From an uncultured Lachnospiraceae bacterium (GTDB lineage: Bacteria > Bacillota > Clostridia > Lachnospirales > Lachnospiraceae), in assembly GCA_910577165.1 (NCBI GenBank), contig CAJTLX010000001.1, positions 140,109-204,108 of the forward strand: a stretch of 64,000 nt of DNA. The letters run 5' to 3'. Position 1 is the first letter of the stretch. Each line of letters opens with the position of its first letter. Under the pieces are notes generated by a model. The model was not told the DNA's origin. It worked only from the letters and a program-made list of their open reading frames with translations, and did no database searches. Positions 1 through 7,908 of this stretch are shown here, piece after piece. Made by a program: the position numbers and the translations under genes.

Positions 1-49
1 AAAATAAAAGATATAAAATTATAAATCTATCTAAATAGAGAGAGAAATT

Positions 50-493
50 ATGAATATTTTCAAAATAGAAAAATTTAAGTGGTTGGATTACATGGAACAT
101 ATCACGGAGAATGTAAATCTATGTAAAATCCAGTTTTTACAAAACAACCATATAGTATTTACATTATTTAATTCTTATAATAGAAAATTCTATGGATATC
201 TAAGTTGTAGTCAGATTTTAAAATGTTGTATTGAAAATATGGCATTTGAAGATGAAGTCTTTGCCTATTTTGTATTAGATATTTATAAGAAAAAGCTGAA
301 TCCAGAAGAAATAGAAACTTCCCTAGAGTATTATCACTATGGATATGGTATTGATCTTTCCAGATTAAATAATTTATATTTACTTGTAATTATTGGCACG
401 GAAATAAGTTTTGAAATTATTTGTGCAGAAACAGAATTTTTAACAAATTTAGATAAATACGAAGAACTGACAAGAGAAATTGACTGGGAATAA
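50..493 (+). CDS. Hypothetical protein, 147 aa
   Basis: I do not recognise this protein. It is acidic and rich in aromatic residues (many Tyr, Phe, Asn), has no signal peptide and no clear membrane segment, so it is probably cytosolic. Base composition here is far more AT-rich than the rest of the window, as for the next two genes, which suggests a transferred block. The start follows a weak purine-rich stretch (agagagagaaatt). The end overlaps the next reading frame by 14 bases, suggesting co-translation. Small AT-rich genes of this sort are often immunity or antitoxin-like, but nothing here proves that. Confidence 0.6.
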   Translation: MNIFKIEKFKWLDYMEHITENVNLCKIQFLQNNHIVFTLFNSYNRKFYGYLSCSQILKCCIENMAFEDEVFAYFVLDIYKKKLNPEEIETSLEYYHYGYGIDLSRLNNLYLLVIIGTEISFEIICAETEFLTNLDKYEELTREIDWE

Positions 494-680
494 ACGAAAA
501 ACTTCGCGCACTTTAAAAGATTTATTATTTAAGCCAGGGGAGGAAATGAACGAAGAAATCTTGATTGAAAATATTAAATATTTAGCCGCAAAATATTTAA
601 TTGAAAGAATTGATTTATCAGAGTTGATTGTGAATGATCCGGACAGTGTGAAATTTAATTTTAAAAATTGTTCTTATTGA
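480..680 (+). CDS. Hypothetical small protein, 66 aa
   Basis: Short unknown protein overlapping the end of the preceding gene. An internal ATG at 546 lies just after a GGGGAGGA sequence and is an alternative start giving 44 residues, but the spacing there is only about 2 bases. The product is charged, with a helical middle (ILIENIKYLAAKYLIERI), and cytosolic by appearance. It shares the low GC of its neighbours. No function can be assigned. Confidence 0.4.
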   Translation: MTGNKRKTSRTLKDLLFKPGEEMNEEILIENIKYLAAKYLIERIDLSELIVNDPDSVKFNFKNCSY

Positions 681-723
681 GTATTCATACTAAAGCAATT
701 ATTTTTTACCTAAAGAAAGGCAG

Positions 724-1161
724 ATTTTTTATGGAAGCACCATATCATTAAATTGCAGTGTTTATTCTCAAGATCTACTTGAAATAATAAAATTATTTAA
801 GTCAATCGGTTGGGGGATACATAATCTAAAGGGTGAGACAGAATATTTGCCCTTAAATGATAATGATATGTATAATTGGAAATGTGAAATATTATCCGAA
901 TCAAAATCATATGATATTATTTCTAAGAAAATTGCAAATAGGGAAATTGCAGGAATTAGTTTATTTTACAATAAAGGTTCTGAAAGAGTTTCTCTTCTTG
1001 CACACAATACCAGTGAAATTTTACTAAGTATAGTAACCAATCGCAGAATTATTAGGGAAAATAATACTGATATGGCATGGTATATAGAAAATATTATATA
1101 TAAACTTTTAAATCATAATGTGCGATTATTATCTTATCAATTAGAAGAATTTGAAGATTAA
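724..1161 (+). CDS. Hypothetical protein with unclear start (possible frameshift)
   Basis: The obvious frame can begin at TTG 847, but it stays open upstream to 694 and reads as convincing protein (FYGSTISLNCSVYSQDLLEI and onwards) from about 724. No ATG, GTG or TTG lies in that upstream part; the only candidate is ATT at 724, 3 bases after AAAGAAAGG. An ATG at 731, well spaced from the same ribosome binding site, is in another frame and stops after six codons. A one-base slip in the T6 tract at 725-730 would join that ATG to the long frame. So this is either a slightly broken gene or one with a rare start. The product is about 145 residues, function unknown; an immunity-type role is only a guess. 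Confidence 0.45.
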   Translation: MFYGSTISLNCSVYSQDLLEIIKLFKSIGWGIHNLKGETEYLPLNDNDMYNWKCEILSESKSYDIISKKIANREIAGISLFYNKGSERVSLLAHNTSEILLSIVTNRRIIRENNTDMAWYIENIIYKLLNHNVRLLSYQLEEFED

Positions 1162-1251
1162 GATCTAAAACCAATTTTAAAATCTGAAATCAATTTATTT
1201 TGTATAAATTAACTTCAGTTTGTTATGGATATTTTTCCTTTTAATCATTTA

Positions 1252-1296
1252 AAATCAGCGAACCAACAAGCAAAAACCTTATTGATTCGCTGATTT
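1252..1296. terminator. Convergent hairpin terminator
   Basis: Perfect 11-bp inverted repeat (AAATCAGCGAA at 1252-1262 with TTCGCTGATTT at 1286-1296) between two converging genes. Read on the minus strand the stem is followed by TTTTAAAT. It probably serves both the unknown gene ending at 1161 and the minus-strand gene ending at 1316. Confidence 0.6.
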
Positions 1297-1315
1297 AGGC
1301 GATGGATAATCCCAA

Positions 1316-2167
1316 TTATTCACCGAAAACGCTCTGAAATGCTTTTATACAATTCTGCCCTTTTGATCGATCCAAAACAGCGTAAAATATCGAATTAAAA
1401 TATTCTCCCATCCCTTCTTCCAAAATTTCTTTCCACCAGGTAGCCACCTCTTTTGGATCATTTCTGAATACGCCACAGCCATATGCTCCAAGAATCAAAT
1501 GCTTTGCCTGTTGCTCTGCAAAAATTCCCAGAGCCAGCTTCATGCGCTGGCGCATCTTGTATTTCGCCTCTTCTTCATCTTCTCCCTTTAAGATTACCTG
1601 ACCCATATTTACCGCTGGCAATGTCAACACGGAAGCCTTTTGATAACCTGTCAGTTGAAATGCTCCATTCCGGAAAAATAGTACATCTGGCGAATAAATT
1701 CCGTAATCCAAATACATCATCGAACGATGGGATCTATTTTCCTGATAGTAGGTTTCGTGAGCGATTAATGTGGGATAGAGGGTACTTGAAGCGGCCAGAC
1801 TTTCTTCCTGCGCCATCGCTCCATTTAGAAATCCCCCGCCCGGATTTTTCGCACTGGCAAAATTCAGCACTCCTATCCCGCTTTTTCCTTCCCTACTTAA
1901 AATATGAATAGCATCCACAGTGGAAATATTTTCTAATCTGGTTTCCGGCTGTTTACATTTATGCATTTTAACTTTTTCTCGTATTTCCTTTGCTTGTTGA
2001 GGAGAAATTATAATACTGTCCTCAATGGACTTAGTTAATTCTTTCTTAATTTCGATACACACTTTCTCGGAATACTGTCCCAGTTCCGCTTCCCTCTTTA
2101 CTGGCAATTCATAATATCCCTGTTTTATAATGGCAAGGGTTTCTCTCGCAATTGCTTTTCGATCCAT
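1316..2167 (-). CDS. TIGR02452 family protein (bacterial PARG-like macrodomain)
   Basis: Matches the microbial poly(ADP-ribose) glycohydrolase-like family (TIGR02452/DUF2263). The hallmark is the signature NPGGGFLNGAMAQEESL, the GGG...QEE motif that in PARG enzymes places the catalytic glutamates. A second conserved block is LGAYGCGVFRNDP near the C-terminus. The expected role is hydrolysis of ADP-ribose linkages in the cytosol. I start at the ATG at 2167 (MDRKAIARETL), which has an AAGGAG site 9 bases upstream and matches the usual family N-terminus. The frame is open to 2260, giving 31 extra residues that look unlike the family. It stands alone, with a shared terminator downstream. Confidence 0.85.
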   Translation of the reverse strand: MDRKAIARETLAIIKQGYYELPVKREAELGQYSEKVCIEIKKELTKSIEDSIIISPQQAKEIREKVKMHKCKQPETRLENISTVDAIHILSREGKSGIGVLNFASAKNPGGGFLNGAMAQEESLAASSTLYPTLIAHETYYQENRSHRSMMYLDYGIYSPDVLFFRNGAFQLTGYQKASVLTLPAVNMGQVILKGEDEEEAKYKMRQRMKLALGIFAEQQAKHLILGAYGCGVFRNDPKEVATWWKEILEEGMGEYFNSIFYAVLDRSKGQNCIKAFQSVFGE

Positions 2168-2390
2168 TATTTCCATCTCCTTCCCTTTAAGTTTTTCTAT
2201 CTTCTCCGCCAATGCCCCTAAAAGTATAAAAATTTGATTTCTTTCTAACTTAGTATACACTTTTTATATTCAAATTTCAATTGGTTTGGTTTAATTTTTT
2301 GAACAACTTTTTGATTTGGAAATTGCAATTTCGAATGATATGCTTTATCCTTATTATAAAAGTGATTTACCGACCGCTGAACAAAAATCC

Positions 2391-2419
2391 TTGACAAAAT
2401 ATCTCCGATCGCGTATGCT
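2391..2419 (+). promoter_or_regulatory. Sigma-A type promoter candidate
   Basis: TTGACA at 2391-2396 and TATGCT at 2414-2419 with a 17-base spacer. It points toward repeat R1 and the SIMPL gene at 2670, the only plus-strand gene downstream. The leader would be about 245 bases and contain the whole R1 element. Confidence 0.5.
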
Positions 2420-2504
2420 ATTATTAGTTGGAAGGAAAATTCCAAAAAACAAAGCGGTAAACAAAATCCCAAACAATGCAGCCATTCAACAATTAACCAC
2501 AAAG

Positions 2505-2650
2505 ATTTCCCTTTCTCTTAGATAGGGGAGGAATTAAAGAAATAATTGTAACGACAGTAGCGGACGGAGCAAAAGTGGTATCTCCCACTGCCATAAGGCA
2601 ATCCACGTAATTGTCTTGCTCCCAACTGCCGCGAATGGATTGAAACAAAA
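2505..2650 (+). repeat. Repeat R1, copy 1 (structured intergenic element)
   Basis: About 144 bases that recur in inverted orientation at 15511-15654, with roughly 80 percent identity by eye. Both contain a run from ttccctttct through taggggag, then aattgtaacg.cagtag, then ggagc.aaagtggtatctcc, then tcttgctcc.aact.ccgcga and end with tggattgaaa. Inside are a long-range pair (GGAGCAA with TTGCTCC) and a local hairpin (AGTGG with CCACT). In this copy it occupies the leader of the SIMPL gene; the other copy lies between unrelated genes, so it looks like a mobile or dispersed element rather than a gene-specific riboswitch. Confidence 0.75.
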
Positions 2651-2669
2651 TAACAGGAGGAATTATATC

Positions 2670-3341
2670 ATGCCAAGAACAATCACTGTAAAGGGAATTG
2701 GAAAAGTATCCGCCAAACCGGATTATGTTGCACTTTCTATGACCTTGGAGTCACGCAATAAGGACTATGACAAGGCAGTTGAGCTTGCCTCACAGTATAT
2801 CGAGGAATTAACACAGGCTCTCGTTGCTGTCGGCTATGCGAAAGAAGCCTTAAAAACTACAAATTTCAATGTACATATTAGCTATAACAATGAAAAGGAC
2901 GAGCGCGGAAACTGGAAAAATGTTTTTGATGCTTATGTTGTCACGCACAATTTAAAATTAGAATTTGATTTTGATATGGAACGTCTTTCCACAACGCTCT
3001 CCGCGATTTCTGGCTGCAAATCGCACCCGCAGATCTCAATTGCGTTTACGGTCAAGGAGCCTAATGCCATCAAGGAAGAACTGCTGCGCCACGCCGCCGA
3101 TAATGCAAAGCAGAAGGCAGAAATCCTGTGTGCAGCGTCCGGTGTAAAACTTGGCACTCTTTTAAATATTGATTACAATTGGACAGATATAAATATTCAT
3201 TCGAATACAAGATATATGCGTGCAGAGAAAAGCCGTGGTGTAGCGGTTCCTGCAATGTTGGCGGACACAAGATCGATCGATATCGAACCGGAGGATATTC
3301 ATTTGAACGATTCTGCTACTTTTATATGGGAAATCGCATAA
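2670..3341 (+). CDS. SIMPL (DUF541) domain protein
   Basis: The whole 223-residue protein matches the SIMPL/DUF541 family (periplasmic or cytosolic beta-sheet proteins of unclear function, oligomeric in known examples). The family opening is visible in MPRTITVKGIGKVSAKPDYV, followed by the alternating pattern and NVHISYNNEKDERG. There is no signal peptide, unlike many homologues. I start at ATG 2670, which has AGGAGG 10 bases upstream; the frame is open to 2616 but that part is R1 repeat sequence. It is monocistronic and converges on the histidine kinase gene. Function in the cell is unknown. Confidence 0.85.
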   Translation: MPRTITVKGIGKVSAKPDYVALSMTLESRNKDYDKAVELASQYIEELTQALVAVGYAKEALKTTNFNVHISYNNEKDERGNWKNVFDAYVVTHNLKLEFDFDMERLSTTLSAISGCKSHPQISIAFTVKEPNAIKEELLRHAADNAKQKAEILCAASGVKLGTLLNIDYNWTDINIHSNTRYMRAEKSRGVAVPAMLADTRSIDIEPEDIHLNDSATFIWEIA

Positions 3342-3388
3342 TCAGAGCCGGACTGGTAATTAATACAAAAATAAATTAAAAGCATAAT

Positions 3389-3462
3389 AAAAAAGAGCGG
3401 GGAAGAAAAATTTCCATACTAAAACTTAGAAAATATAGTAATGGAAAATTTTTCTTCCTCGC
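3389..3462 (-). terminator. Terminator overlapping the end of the histidine kinase gene
   Basis: Stem of about 20 pairs: 3397-3417 pairs with 3441-3462 (GCGGGGAAGAAAAA region with TTTTTCTTCCTCGC). On the minus strand it is followed by CTCTTTTTTATTATGC. The 5' arm on that strand lies inside the last codons of the kinase gene (stop at 3419). Confidence 0.75.
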
Positions 3463-4744
3463 AGCAACAATTTATCATCCCGTGAATATGATCGGCAAAA
3501 GCCGCGATACTTTGCATCCCCAACCCATGGTTTTGTCCCCTTTGACTTTTGGGCAGACCAGTAAAAGAATCCATAATTACCTGTTCCCTGCAGGGATTTT
3601 GCAGAAAGAGGAGCAGATGTTTTTTATCGCATTGAATTTTTCCTTCGATAACTCGATTTTCTTCCTCATATTCCTTTACCGTAAATATTGCATTTTCAAG
3701 CAGATTTGCAATCACTGCCGTAAACTCATAGTCGTTGATGGGGATTTCCCTTTCTACCTGAATTTGCAGTCGCAGATCAATCCGGAGGGCATCTGTTTTC
3801 TTTGCAATCTGGCAAATAAAGGTATTTACCAATAAATTATCGCAGTATGTCTGCACCCGGTTAGCATCTGCCACATCATTGATATGGGCGGTAATATGGT
3901 GGATCTCCTCGTACTCGCCCTCCTCTAAAAGTGTATCGATCATCTGGGAATAATGTCTAATATCATGGCGCAAAATTTTCAAATTCTGTTCCGATTGTTT
4001 TATCAGCTCATATTGATTTTCCAATCCTTTAATATGCATTTCAAAGAGAATATTCTTCCAAAAAATATCGGTCTTTTTATTTTCACTTTCCACATAGCGC
4101 AGTACCACCACATAGGATACAAACATTGTAATAATAAAAAATAGAACTGCAGGAATATTCGTGGGAATTTCATCCAATGTATTTGGAAAATAGGCAATAA
4201 AAGTAAAGCTGCAATAAAAACAAATTGGAATTAGACAAAGCTCCCACCAATTTTGCATAAAGTGTGGCTCTTTTCCAACCTGCACATCATAACAAGAAGA
4301 TTTTTCCACATGTGCAAGCCAGATTTTCCGGATTCTAACGCATAAAATCATTAAAATTACAAAGTGGATAAAAAAACTTCCTGCCAGGGATAAAATGGTA
4401 TGTCCCGTATAATAATAGAGAATTGTTGCCGAAAGGCTGCCCGCAATCACATAATTTGAGGCACTCAGCCCCATAAACAAGACCTTGCTGTTCTTATAAG
4501 CGGAAATAATAATTCCTGTGGATTGTGCGATAATTATCTGAACTACTGTTACAAATACATAGCAGAGATCACTGTCCGGAAAGAGACTCAGTTTCAGAAT
4601 ATCCGTTATAGTAATAAGGAAAAACGAGAGAAAACAGATTCCGATCGTTGTACGTTTTGAATACTTATGTACATTAAACAAATAAATAAAAGTAAACAAA
4701 AATATATGACTCAACATATAAGAAATATTTTTAAAACCTTCCAT
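3419..4744 (-). CDS. GHKL sensor histidine kinase (AgrC/VirS-like)
   Basis: A 441-residue membrane kinase of the HPK10/AgrC type. Six or seven hydrophobic segments occupy roughly residues 1-220, then a short linker and the phosphoacceptor region LRHDIRHYSQMIDTLL (His in the first HD motif). The ATPase part shows the N box NLLENAIFTV and the glycine motif GLGMQSIAAFADHI. Such kinases usually sense peptides or envelope signals at the membrane and phosphorylate a LytTR regulator. The gene follows that regulator by 9 bases in the same direction, so the two form an operon. No signal peptide gene is visible beside it. Confidence 0.88.
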   Translation of the reverse strand: MEGFKNISYMLSHIFLFTFIYLFNVHKYSKRTTIGICFLSFFLITITDILKLSLFPDSDLCYVFVTVVQIIIAQSTGIIISAYKNSKVLFMGLSASNYVIAGSLSATILYYYTGHTILSLAGSFFIHFVILMILCVRIRKIWLAHVEKSSCYDVQVGKEPHFMQNWWELCLIPICFYCSFTFIAYFPNTLDEIPTNIPAVLFFIITMFVSYVVVLRYVESENKKTDIFWKNILFEMHIKGLENQYELIKQSEQNLKILRHDIRHYSQMIDTLLEEGEYEEIHHITAHINDVADANRVQTYCDNLLVNTFICQIAKKTDALRIDLRLQIQVEREIPINDYEFTAVIANLLENAIFTVKEYEEENRVIEGKIQCDKKHLLLFLQNPCREQVIMDSFTGLPKSQRGQNHGLGMQSIAAFADHIHGMINCCCEEEKFSITIFSKF

Positions 4745-4753
4745 ATCCCGCCT

Positions 4754-5488
4754 CTACCTATAATATTCTGTGGCAAAAGAAAGATATTCATTCTTCACTG
4801 TTGCCGCCCGCTTCTTGCTGACCGGAATACAGGTGCTGCTCTCCATAGTAATGCAGTTTTTTGATAATTGCTGCACATAATTTAAGTTCACAAGAAAAGA
4901 TTTGTGAACCTGGATAAAACGCCGATCTTCCAGCAGACTGCCGATCTCTTCCTCAAAGGATTTTCTTATAAAGAGACTTTTTAATACTTCCCCATCCGTT
5001 CGGTGAATTTCTAATGTCCGCGAGACATTTTCAATATATTCAATTCTAGAGTGGGGAATCGTCACCAGCCCCCCTCTTGTTTTCAGCAGATATGAGGCAT
5101 CAATATTTATTTTTGTATAGGTGAGTGCATAATCGATTGCCTCAAATAATTTTTCCCGGCTGATCGGTTTTAACAGATAACGAATCGCGTGTACATTGTA
5201 CGCACCTAATGCAAAATCATCAGAAGTTGTAATATAAATAATTGCGGATTCATTTCCCAGGCTCCTTAATTGTCTGCCAAGATCAAGCCCCGTTGTAGGC
5301 ATCATAATCATGTCCAACAGGTAAATGTCCGCTAATTCATTCTCCTCAATTTTTTTGGATAATGCGGATGCATCGGAAAATTTTTCTATATCAAAATGGG
5401 CATCCGGATGGCTGTTTTGATATGCCAGCAATATTTTTTCTATATTTGATAAGTCCCTGAGACTATCATCACAAATTACTATTTTCAT
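4754..5488 (-). CDS. LytTR family response regulator
   Basis: A 244-residue regulator with a receiver domain (residues 1-125: acidic pair CDD at 7-8, phosphoacceptor Asp in YLLDMIMM at 59, Thr in IYITTSD and Lys in RYLLKP) followed by a LytTR DNA-binding domain (about 140-240: EYIENVSRTLEIH, then RRFIQVHKSFLVNL). It should act on the phosphoryl group from the kinase encoded directly downstream. Typical targets are direct-repeat promoters, but I could not assign one here. The first gene of the operon. Confidence 0.92.
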   Translation of the reverse strand: MKIVICDDSLRDLSNIEKILLAYQNSHPDAHFDIEKFSDASALSKKIEENELADIYLLDMIMMPTTGLDLGRQLRSLGNESAIIYITTSDDFALGAYNVHAIRYLLKPISREKLFEAIDYALTYTKINIDASYLLKTRGGLVTIPHSRIEYIENVSRTLEIHRTDGEVLKSLFIRKSFEEEIGSLLEDRRFIQVHKSFLVNLNYVQQLSKNCITMESSTCIPVSKKRAATVKNEYLSFATEYYR

Positions 5489-5735
5489 AAGTCTTCCCCA
5501 AAAATTATAACATAAAATTATGATAAATTTACAAGCAAACTTCCCTTAATTATAACAGAAAAAAAATAAAAATGCAATATACATTACTTGCTTTTTCTTA
5601 TTATTTATGTTATATTTTTCTATATATTTATATTCTAAATTTAGTTTTCTTTGTACTTATGTACCAAAGATATACAAATATTCGCATTCCCGGCAAAATA
5701 TACTCCATTCCAAAAATCACAGTCCCCAATAAAGT

Positions 5736-5760
5736 AAGAAAGGGAGGTTTTCCTCCCCTT
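5736..5760 (-). terminator. Terminator after PAP2 gene
   Basis: GGGAGG (5742-5747) pairs with CCTCCC (5752-5757); on the minus strand the stem is followed by TTTCTTACTTT. The stop codon of the PAP2 gene lies in the stem. Confidence 0.6.
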
Positions 5761-6292
5761 ATTTTCCCATTTTATTTTTTCGCTGAAATAATTTATCAAT
5801 AAGAGCAGCTCCCACCGCTCCGGAGACAATGCCAACAATGATTCCGCCAAGAATATCAGTTGGATAATGTACATAGAGATACATTCTTGAAAACGCAATC
5901 AGGATTGCCAAAATCCCCGATGGAATCCACAGATGACTTTTTGCGAAGAACATGGCGGAAACTGCCGCAAATGCCGCCGCCGTATGTCCGGACGGAAAGG
6001 AATAATCAAAAGGTTTTTTGACCATCAATTCAATCAGCGTATTGATATCATAGGGTCTTGTGCGCGCAACCATCGGTTTGATCAAAAGATTGCACAAAAG
6101 CAGGTCAACAAGTAATGCTGCTGCTATCGTTAAACCGAGTCTGCGCGTCTTTGGAATACCCAATAATACTGCGGCAAGCACAATCCAAATCAATCCAAAA
6201 TCCCCAAGCCAGCTAAAAAACGGCATCAGGACATCACCAAACGGCGTGTGAAGCTCCTGCAGCCAGTCAAGTAAACGAAATTCCCAGTCCAT
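5759..6292 (-). CDS. PAP2 family membrane phosphatase
   Basis: A 177-residue membrane protein with the three-part PAP2 acid phosphatase signature: KPMVARTRP (KX6RP), SFPSGHTAA (PSGH) and SRMYLYVHYPTD (SRX5HX3D). About five membrane spans. Likely dephosphorylates undecaprenyl pyrophosphate or lipid phosphates on the outer face of the membrane (BcrC-like), though substrate is not readable from sequence. The start at 6292 (MDWEFRLL) has GAGGGGAG just upstream; the frame is open to 6331. It follows the ABC transporter genes in the same direction with a gap of about 80 bases. Confidence 0.87.
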   Translation of the reverse strand: MDWEFRLLDWLQELHTPFGDVLMPFFSWLGDFGLIWIVLAAVLLGIPKTRRLGLTIAAALLVDLLLCNLLIKPMVARTRPYDINTLIELMVKKPFDYSFPSGHTAAAFAAVSAMFFAKSHLWIPSGILAILIAFSRMYLYVHYPTDILGGIIVGIVSGAVGAALIDKLFQRKNKMGK

Positions 6293-6370
6293 TTTCTCCC
6301 CTCTTTCTGCCGTATGGCATCGATATTGCATCCGTCCAAATCAATTATTTTTTCCCGCACAAAGCGACTT

Positions 6371-7012
6371 TTAATTAATTCTTTCCGCGCAGACCGAATT
6401 TTTGTTTTCTACCATCACCACCCGCGCCCCTATCTGGATGGCCTCCTGCAAATCATGTGTCACCATAACCACTGTGCGCCCCTCCGCGCGGCTCTTTATA
6501 TATTCTGCTGCCCGCGTCTTTGTCGCCGCATCCAGTCCGGTAAACGGCTCATCTAAAAGAAGTATTTCCCCCTCCGCACAGAGTGCGCGCACAATGGCAA
6601 CACGCTGTCTCATCCCGCCGCTTAGCTGTGCTACCGGCTTTTCCTCATAATCATGCAGCCCGACAGCCTGAAATTCCTGAAGTAAAAAATTCGCAATAGC
6701 AGTTTTCCCCGCCTTTTTTTCCGCCCCAAATTTTTTTTGATTTAATACCAGCGCGACATTTTCAAATGCGTTCGCCCATCCTAACAGCCGGTTCTCCTGA
6801 AAAACCATCGAAACCTTTTTGCCCTGCAAGCCGGAAATTTGCCCCGAGTCCGGTTTGGTTAACCCTGCTAAAATGCGAAGAATTGTTGTTTTCCCAATAC
6901 CGGACTCCCCCATCAGACAAATTTTTTCGCCGTCCTCTATGAAAATAGAAAAATTTGTAAGTACCTTCTGATCCCCGTATGATTTCTTTATCTGTTTCAT
7001 CTCAATTGGCAT
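6371..7012 (-). CDS. ABC transporter ATPase, SsuB/TauB/ThiZ-like
   Basis: A 213-residue ATPase with Walker A GESGIGKTT, Q-loop VFQENRLLGW, signature LSGGMRQR, Walker B ILLLDEP and switch His VTHDL. Family resemblance is to ATPases of nitrate/sulfonate/taurine or hydroxymethylpyrimidine importers. It is 21 bases downstream of its permease and has GGAGG 5 bases before the ATG. No substrate-binding protein is encoded nearby, so substrate is unknown. Confidence 0.88.
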   Translation of the reverse strand: MPIEMKQIKKSYGDQKVLTNFSIFIEDGEKICLMGESGIGKTTILRILAGLTKPDSGQISGLQGKKVSMVFQENRLLGWANAFENVALVLNQKKFGAEKKAGKTAIANFLLQEFQAVGLHDYEEKPVAQLSGGMRQRVAIVRALCAEGEILLLDEPFTGLDAATKTRAAEYIKSRAEGRTVVMVTHDLQEAIQIGARVVMVENKNSVCAERIN

Positions 7013-7033
7013 AATCGCCTCCGATTTCTCTGC

Positions 7034-7774
7034 CTATACCATTCTTCGGATTCCCCACATCACCAGTTTTTCAAATAATACGCTGATCGCCACAATCACA
7101 ATCGTCCATGCAAATAATTCCGGGGTCATCAGATAGAGCTTTGCCTTATACAACTCACCCCCAATGGAATTTTTTGGGAGTCCGATCACCTCGGCGGCAA
7201 TCCCGGATTTCCAACAAAATCCAAGTCCTACGGAACAGGCGGTCACAAATGCAGGGCGCACGGCGGGCAGATAAATATTTTTTATTTTCTTCCATATTCC
7301 AAGCTGAAAAACCTTTGCCATTTCCAAAAGTTTTGCATCCGTCTGCCGAATGCCACCGCGCACATTGGTAAAAACAACAGGAAGCACCATCAAAAATGAG
7401 ATCACAATGGAAAGCTGTGCGGAATGCACCCAAAGCAGCACAAGAATCACAAAGGAAGCCACGGGGATGGATTTCATCAACTGCATCAACAACTGTAAAA
7501 TTTCTCCAATTTGCGCGTTTAATTCCGCAAGTACTGCGGTAAAGATTCCCGCTATCATGGCAAGGATAAATCCCGCGGCAATGCGCACAAAGGAAGCAGC
7601 AATGGAATGATAAAATTCCTTTGTGCGCGCGAGAGAAATCAGCGCGTGAAGCGTATCCGGCACAGATGGCAGAAAAACACTTTTGTCCACCCACATACTT
7701 AAACACTGCCATGTTACAAGCAACACAAGCACCGCAATTATTTTACGCCGGTAAATCATGCACTTTCTTTCCAT
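7034..7774 (-). CDS. ABC transporter permease, SsuC-like
   Basis: A 246-residue inner membrane permease of the binding-protein-dependent family with about six spans. The cytoplasmic EAA-type loop is readable as LLEMAKVFQLGIWKKIKNIYLPAV. It pairs with the ATPase downstream. An alternative start is the ATG five codons in (MIYRRK). The usual periplasmic binding protein (SsuA or ThiY type) is missing from the window, so either it is encoded elsewhere or the system is partial. Upstream lies a 54-bp tandem repeat. Confidence 0.85.
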   Translation of the reverse strand: MERKCMIYRRKIIAVLVLLVTWQCLSMWVDKSVFLPSVPDTLHALISLARTKEFYHSIAASFVRIAAGFILAMIAGIFTAVLAELNAQIGEILQLLMQLMKSIPVASFVILVLLWVHSAQLSIVISFLMVLPVVFTNVRGGIRQTDAKLLEMAKVFQLGIWKKIKNIYLPAVRPAFVTACSVGLGFCWKSGIAAEVIGLPKNSIGGELYKAKLYLMTPELFAWTIVIVAISVLFEKLVMWGIRRMV

Positions 7775-7795
7775 CCCATCCCGTCCCCTCTCTCA

Positions 7796-7908
7796 TCTAC
7801 AATGCAAATATGCTCGTGCAGTTTATTCTTCCCTGCAACTTTCTCCTACTCTACTGCGCAAATAAATTCGTACAGTTTATTTTTTATTACTATTTTTTAT
7901 TACTCTAC
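7796..7908. repeat. Imperfect 54-bp tandem repeat
   Basis: The word TCTAC recurs at 7796, 7850 and 7904. The two full units share tctac..tgcgcaaat.. and ..cgt.cagtttatt, with later parts more diverged; a third partial unit contains the end of the ABC exporter gene (its stop codon is the CTA at 7905-7907). The repeat seems to derive from duplication of the exporter 3' end. Confidence 0.6.

Noticed and set aside
2245..2525. Small frames on both strands between the PARG-like gene and repeat R1
   Set aside because: No ribosome binding sites, no motifs; they overlap each other and the promoter.
7796..7908. Possible CRISPR
   Set aside because: Only two and a third imperfect units, no spacers of uniform length and no cas genes. 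Same judgement for the 38.9 and 55.9 kb arrays, whose units are directly adjacent.
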